DNA from: Desulfobulbaceae bacterium
GTDB taxonomy: Bacteria > Desulfobacterota > Desulfobulbia > Desulfobulbales > Desulfobulbaceae
Length of the DNA stretch: 9,058 nucleotides
Assembly (NCBI GenBank): GCA_027011235.1
Contig: JALVAI010000202.1
Span: forward strand, 1-9,058
Reading direction: 5' to 3'
Positions 6,015-9,058 of the stretch are shown piece after piece. The stretch's first letter is position 1; each line of letters opens with the position of its first letter. A program made the translations under genes and the position numbers. The notes under the pieces were generated by a model. It was not told where the DNA came from, ran no database searches, and saw only the letters and a list, made by a program, of their open reading frames with translations.

Positions 6015-6018
6015 AAGA

Positions 6019-7581
6019 ATGGTTAAGAAATTTTCCATGCTGGCCCTGGCCGGGCTCATTGCTCTGCCTGCCGTGGCTTCTGCCAGCGCCGGCAAAACCC
6101 CGCAGGATCTGACGGCAAGGATCGACCAGTTGTCCCGTGAGCTTGACGCCCTGAAAGCGCAGCTTGCCAAGCAGAACGAGACCATCACCGAATACGGCGA
6201 CACGGTCGATGACATGAGCGATATGCTGGATGAAAAATCCGAGTCCTGGGACCTGGCGGCCCGGTTCAAATTTTATGGCGATTTCCGGGCCCGGATGGAT
6301 TCCTTTTCCGGCAGTGGTGCTGATATGCTCAACTTTGCCAACGGCCAGACGTATAGCCATGATTATGATAACGACACCATCTTTACCAACCGTTTCCGGC
6401 TGAACATGCGGGTCAAGGCGACCGAGAATGTAGAATTCAAGGGACGCCTGGCCATGTACAAGGCATGGGGCATGGAAAGCGCCTTTCACAGCGATATGAT
6501 GGCATGGCCACAGTTTGATGGCAATACCACCAGAACGCCTTCTGATAATGCATTGCGTGTTGACCGGGCCTTTGTCAACTGGAACAACATCGGCGGGCTG
6601 CCGATCTGGTTCTCCATCGGCCGTCGGCCGACCACGGACGGACCACCCGCCCACCTGCGTATGGGCAGTGATTCCAGGATGGCAACCCCCATTGCCTACA
6701 TGGACTACCCGTTTGACGGCATTTCCCTTGGCTACGCCTATGACTGGGGCAATGATACCCTGGGGACCGGACGTATCCGGTTCTGCTATGGCCGTGGGTT
6801 TGAAAACGGCCTGCAGATAGACAACAGGCAGCTTCTTGATGACACCGATTTTGCCGGTTTTTCCTGGGATGTCATGAAATCTGGCCACCGGTTCATGAAT
6901 ATCCAGGCCTTCGAGGTCTTCAACATGTTCAACTATCCCAACTTCCAGGATCCGGTCATCAACATGGGATTTGGTGATTTGTCAGGGTTTGGTGATAGAA
7001 AAAACCTGGGAAATATTTACCATACCAGCGCAGTCTACATGGATAAATTCCAGGACGTAAACTTTTTTATTGCCGGCGGCTGGAGCCATACCAATCCCAA
7101 TTCCAACGGCATGTTCAACGATTATGCCACCATGCGGATGCCGGACGGCTCGCCCAATCCGATGTGGCGGCCAAATACCGACAGCGAAGACGGGTATTCC
7201 ATCTATGTCGGTACCCGGTATGATATCGATTCCATCGGTCTCAAGCTTGGTCTGGAATACAACTACGGCTCCGAGTACTGGATCGCGTTTACTCCGGGAC
7301 ATGATGACCTGTACAACTCCAAGCTGGGCACCCGGGGCAGTGTTCTGGAAGCATACCTGATTTATGACCTTCCGACCGGAGAAGCCATTTCCAAATATGC
7401 CAAGACCTTTATTCGTCTGGGGTATCAGCATTACTGGTATGACTATAGCGGCGTAATGGACTGGAACGTCAAACCCTATGATACCGACGATCCCATGTCA
7501 ATGGCCATCCTTGACCAAATGGGCATGCCGGCCCTTGAAAGCGCCGATCAGTTTTACCTGACCTTTGAGGCCTATTTCTAA
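6019..7581 (+). CDS. Outer-membrane beta-barrel protein, DUF3373-like putative porin
   Basis: The 520-residue product has a clear signal peptide: basic start (VKK), hydrophobic core (residues 5-20) and a likely cleavage after ASA near residue 24. A heptad-like stretch follows (about 28-70, DLTARIDQLSRELDALKAQL), which is probably a periplasmic coiled coil. The remainder is rich in alternating polar/aromatic strands (e.g. NRFRLNMRVKA at 128-138), Gly, Asn and Asp, and it ends in FYLTFEAYF with a terminal Phe, the signal recognised by the BAM machinery. It resembles the DUF3373 family of delta-proteobacterial outer-membrane proteins that I remember, in particular the stretch NRFRLNMRVKATENVEFKGR. 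The substrate is unknown; a general porin role is inferred. It is a single-gene transcript bounded by its own promoter and terminator, with a very strong ribosome binding site, so high expression is likely. Confidence 0.82.
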   Translation: MVKKFSMLALAGLIALPAVASASAGKTPQDLTARIDQLSRELDALKAQLAKQNETITEYGDTVDDMSDMLDEKSESWDLAARFKFYGDFRARMDSFSGSGADMLNFANGQTYSHDYDNDTIFTNRFRLNMRVKATENVEFKGRLAMYKAWGMESAFHSDMMAWPQFDGNTTRTPSDNALRVDRAFVNWNNIGGLPIWFSIGRRPTTDGPPAHLRMGSDSRMATPIAYMDYPFDGISLGYAYDWGNDTLGTGRIRFCYGRGFENGLQIDNRQLLDDTDFAGFSWDVMKSGHRFMNIQAFEVFNMFNYPNFQDPVINMGFGDLSGFGDRKNLGNIYHTSAVYMDKFQDVNFFIAGGWSHTNPNSNGMFNDYATMRMPDGSPNPMWRPNTDSEDGYSIYVGTRYDIDSIGLKLGLEYNYGSEYWIAFTPGHDDLYNSKLGTRGSVLEAYLIYDLPTGEAISKYAKTFIRLGYQHYWYDYSGVMDWNVKPYDTDDPMSMAILDQMGMPALESADQFYLTFEAYF

Positions 7582-7610
7582 GCCAGAATTACTCAGTTCA
7601 CAAAAAAAAC

Positions 7611-7644
7611 AAGGGAAAGCCACCTGCAAGGCTTTCCCTTTTTT
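7611..7644 (+). terminator. Rho-independent terminator of the porin gene
   Basis: An 11-base perfect stem pairs 7611-7621 (AAGGGAAAGCC) with 7630-7640, with an 8-base loop, and runs into a stretch of six T residues (7639-7644). An A-run (7602-7609) lies on the other side, so the hairpin could also work on the opposite strand. It lies 29 bases after the porin stop. Confidence 0.9.
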
Positions 7645-7662
7645 ATTGCCTTTTCTTGCTCC

Positions 7663-8421
7663 ATGATCACGGAAACACGCAGTAACGGACTTCTCTTTTA
7701 CAAAAGCGATCTCCTCACCATTCCCCATGCCATGTTCAGCCGGCATGGAGGAAAGAGTACGGGCCTGTTTTCTTCACTTAACTGCAGCTATAATGTTGGG
7801 GATGCTCCTTCCCTGGTTGCGGCTAACCGGGAACTGATGCGAACCACTGTTGGCGCCCAAACTTTACAGGCAGTGACCCAGGTGCATGGCAGTTCCGTTC
7901 TCATGGTAAAGAGTGCGGACCAGGTTACAGAAACAGAGCAAAGAGATTCCATGGTCACCGATGTTAGCGGGGTCGGTCTCCTCATCCAGCAGGCCGACTG
8001 CCAGGCTGTGCTGCTGCACGATCCGGTTAAAGGGGTTATCGGCGCGGTTCACAGTGGCTGGCGCGGCTCAGTAGCCAATATCATTGGCGGCACCATAAAA
8101 TGCATGCAACAAAACTATGGTGTCCGGCCATCGGATATTGCTGCCGTTATCAGCCCGTCCCTGGGCCCCTGCTGCGGTGAATTTGTCAATTACCACACCG
8201 AACTTCCACCGGATTTTCTGACCTTTAAAACCACAAAAAACCATTTTGATTTTCAGGCGATCAGCCGCATGCAGCTCATCGATGCCGGGGTCAGGGAAAA
8301 CAGGATCGACACGGTAACAAGATGCACAGTATGCAATGAAGATTTTTTCTCTTATCGCAGGGCGGTACGCAGGGGAGAGGAGAAGACAGGCAGAAACGGC
8401 TCAATAATTGTTCTGGCGTAA
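7663..8421 (+). CDS. pgeF: PgeF/YfiH family protein (laccase-domain, purine nucleoside phosphorylase-like)
   Basis: This 252-residue protein belongs to the PgeF/YfiH (DUF152, CNF1/YfiH-like) family. Members are zinc enzymes reported to act on purine nucleosides, and E. coli PgeF has been linked to correcting L-Ser misincorporated in peptidoglycan stems. The metal triad is intact: H75 in TQVHGSS (72-78), C113 in QADCQAV (110-116) and H130 in AVHSGWRGS (128-136). The N-terminal FSRHGGKSTGLFSSLNCSYNVGD (25-47) and the C-terminal TRCTVCNEDFFSYRR with RNGSIIVL are also typical. No Shine-Dalgarno is visible before the ATG at 7663 (upstream bases CTTGCTCC), but the protein has normal family length from here. 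Only 18 bases separate it from the porin terminator, so its promoter is unclear. It was once called polyphenol oxidase or laccase, which is probably a misleading name. Confidence 0.9.
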   Translation: MITETRSNGLLFYKSDLLTIPHAMFSRHGGKSTGLFSSLNCSYNVGDAPSLVAANRELMRTTVGAQTLQAVTQVHGSSVLMVKSADQVTETEQRDSMVTDVSGVGLLIQQADCQAVLLHDPVKGVIGAVHSGWRGSVANIIGGTIKCMQQNYGVRPSDIAAVISPSLGPCCGEFVNYHTELPPDFLTFKTTKNHFDFQAISRMQLIDAGVRENRIDTVTRCTVCNEDFFSYRRAVRRGEEKTGRNGSIIVLA

Positions 8422-8509
8422 AAACAGGTAAGCGTGGACTCAGAAAAAATTTCAGGTTGAAAAGGTCATAATAACTATCACGGCTGAATCCGTTCTTATC
8501 GTTTGAGTT

Positions 8510-8555
8510 GCGGGTAGAACCCGCCCTGGTTGTTTTACTCTTTTAACCAGTTTTT
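8510..8555 (+). terminator. Weak hairpins between convergent genes, possible terminator of pgeF
   Basis: Two small hairpins follow the pgeF-like gene: GCGGGT/ACCCGC (8510-8515, 8519-8524, 3-base loop), and CTGGTT/AACCAG (8526-8531, 8545-8550, 13-base loop) followed by five T residues (8551-8555). The second overlaps the 3' end of the oppositely oriented vapC gene. It is a plausible but weak terminator for rightward transcription. Confidence 0.35.
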
Positions 8556-8939
8556 AACCTTTAATGATTTTACCCGGTTAAATTCTTTTTCATTGTTTGT
8601 AATCAATGTTAAATTCCTGCTTAGCGCATGGGCTGCAATCATCATATCAAGAGGTCCAATCACCTTACCTTCCCTTTCCAGTTGAGAGCGAATTTTCCCG
8701 TAGCAAATTGATGCATTTTCATCGTAGGCAAGGATTGCAAACGGACTGAGAAATTCATCAAGTCGTCGTATATTTTTTTTAATCTGTTGACTTTTGCATA
8801 CGCCATATTGCAATTCCGAAACAGTTATTGATGATAGACAGATATTTCCAACACCTGTATCTTTAAATTTCTGAATGACCTCCGGCGGATGATTATTCAT
8901 GATATATATGCAAATATTGGTATCAATCAAAAACATCAT
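8535..8939 (-). CDS. vapC: VapC toxin, PIN-domain ribonuclease
   Basis: From ATG at 8939 this encodes a 134-residue VapC, a metal-dependent RNase that blocks translation; the MazF/VapC-type tRNA targets of this one cannot be read from sequence. The family pattern is complete: FLIDTNICIYI (3-13, D6), SSITVSELQYG (36-46, E42), GPLDMMIAAHALSRN (95-109, D98) and TLITNNEKEF (111-120, N116 at the fourth acidic/polar position). The frame stays open upstream to 9029, but the product before MMFLID does not look like VapC and lies over vapB, so the start is at 8939 or at the next codon, 8936. A GAGAAGG ribosome site lies 5 or 8 bases before these. It overlaps vapB by 14-17 bases, typical of coupled vapBC. 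It is not closely similar to the PIN toxin at 2523-2903. Confidence 0.9.
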   Translation of the reverse strand: MMFLIDTNICIYIMNNHPPEVIQKFKDTGVGNICLSSITVSELQYGVCKSQQIKKNIRRLDEFLSPFAILAYDENASICYGKIRSQLEREGKVIGPLDMMIAAHALSRNLTLITNNEKEFNRVKSLKVKNWLKE

Positions 8940-9058
8940 CCAGACCTTCTCTATGCTGTTGGGATTTCGGCTGATTTCGTTCTCCCATAAATGGTGAATC
9001 ATATTTCTGTAAATTTCTTTCCCAGGCATCCCAGATTGTCAGGTCTTTTGGAACAAGA
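8923..9058 (-). CDS. vapB: VapB antitoxin, 3' end (partial)
   Basis: On the minus strand a frame from the right edge to a TGA at 8925-8923 encodes the last 44-45 residues of an antitoxin. It ends in a segment with WDAWERNL, then SPFMGERNQPKSQQ and LDDVFD at the C-terminus. This FMxERNQPxxQxR...(L/V)F-D ending is the hallmark that I know from the toxin-binding tail of VapB antitoxins with an AbrB/SpoVT-like N-terminal DNA-binding domain. The N-terminal part and the operon promoter lie beyond the window. It overlaps the vapC start, so this gene was hidden in a different frame under the over-extended upstream part of the vapC frame. Confidence 0.85.
   Translation of the reverse strand, partial: LVPKDLTIWDAWERNLQKYDSPFMGERNQPKSQQHREGLDDVFD

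Noticed and set aside
5839..6888. Minus-strand frame of 349 codons covering the porin start and leader
   Set aside because: It opposes a gene with signal peptide, promoter and strong ribosome site, and its product looks like reverse-strand noise.
1..9058. CRISPR arrays, tRNA or rRNA genes, insertion sequences, integrases
   Set aside because: I looked for repeated spaced units, transposase-like proteins and RNA gene patterns and saw none.

Overview
The window suggests a Gram-negative bacterium, most likely a Desulfobacterota (deltaproteobacterial) species near Desulfobulbales. The basis is an outer-membrane beta-barrel of the DUF3373 type, the ClpS/ClpA pair, and an elongated HolA. This placement is inference from protein style; no marker gene is present. 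Most housekeeping genes look fairly GC-rich at third codon positions, whereas about 2118-3109 and 8422-9058 look clearly richer in A+T.

Layout from left to right: the 3' end of an unrecognised gene (2-235) is followed after 4 bases by holA, the DNA polymerase III delta subunit (240-1634), which carries a large insertion. A conserved but uncharacterised 133-residue protein (1716-2117) follows. Its probable promoter overlaps an inverted repeat. Next is a complete type II toxin-antitoxin operon: a Phd/YefM-type antitoxin (2290-2526) overlapping a PIN-domain VapC-type toxin (2523-2903) by 4 bases. A 14-bp perfect inverted repeat lies over the -10 box of its likely promoter. clpS (3110-3427) and clpA (3450-5720) form the N-degron proteolysis operon, closed by a rho-independent terminator. 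A gene for a signal-peptide-bearing outer-membrane beta-barrel (6019-7581) has a consensus-like promoter, a long leader, a very strong ribosome binding site and its own terminator. A pgeF-family gene (7663-8421) follows. At the right edge a second toxin-antitoxin operon lies on the minus strand: vapC (8535-8939) and the 3' end of vapB (8923-9058).

Most of the window is ordinary chromosome: replication clamp loading, regulated proteolysis, an envelope porin and a cell-wall/purine enzyme. The accessory parts are two unrelated PIN-toxin modules about 5.6 kb apart and the orphan 133-residue gene. I see no clearly new system. The best candidates for a second look are the orphan gene with its palindromic promoter, the well-defined operator of the first toxin-antitoxin module, the HolA insertion, and the AT-rich palindrome upstream of the porin promoter.
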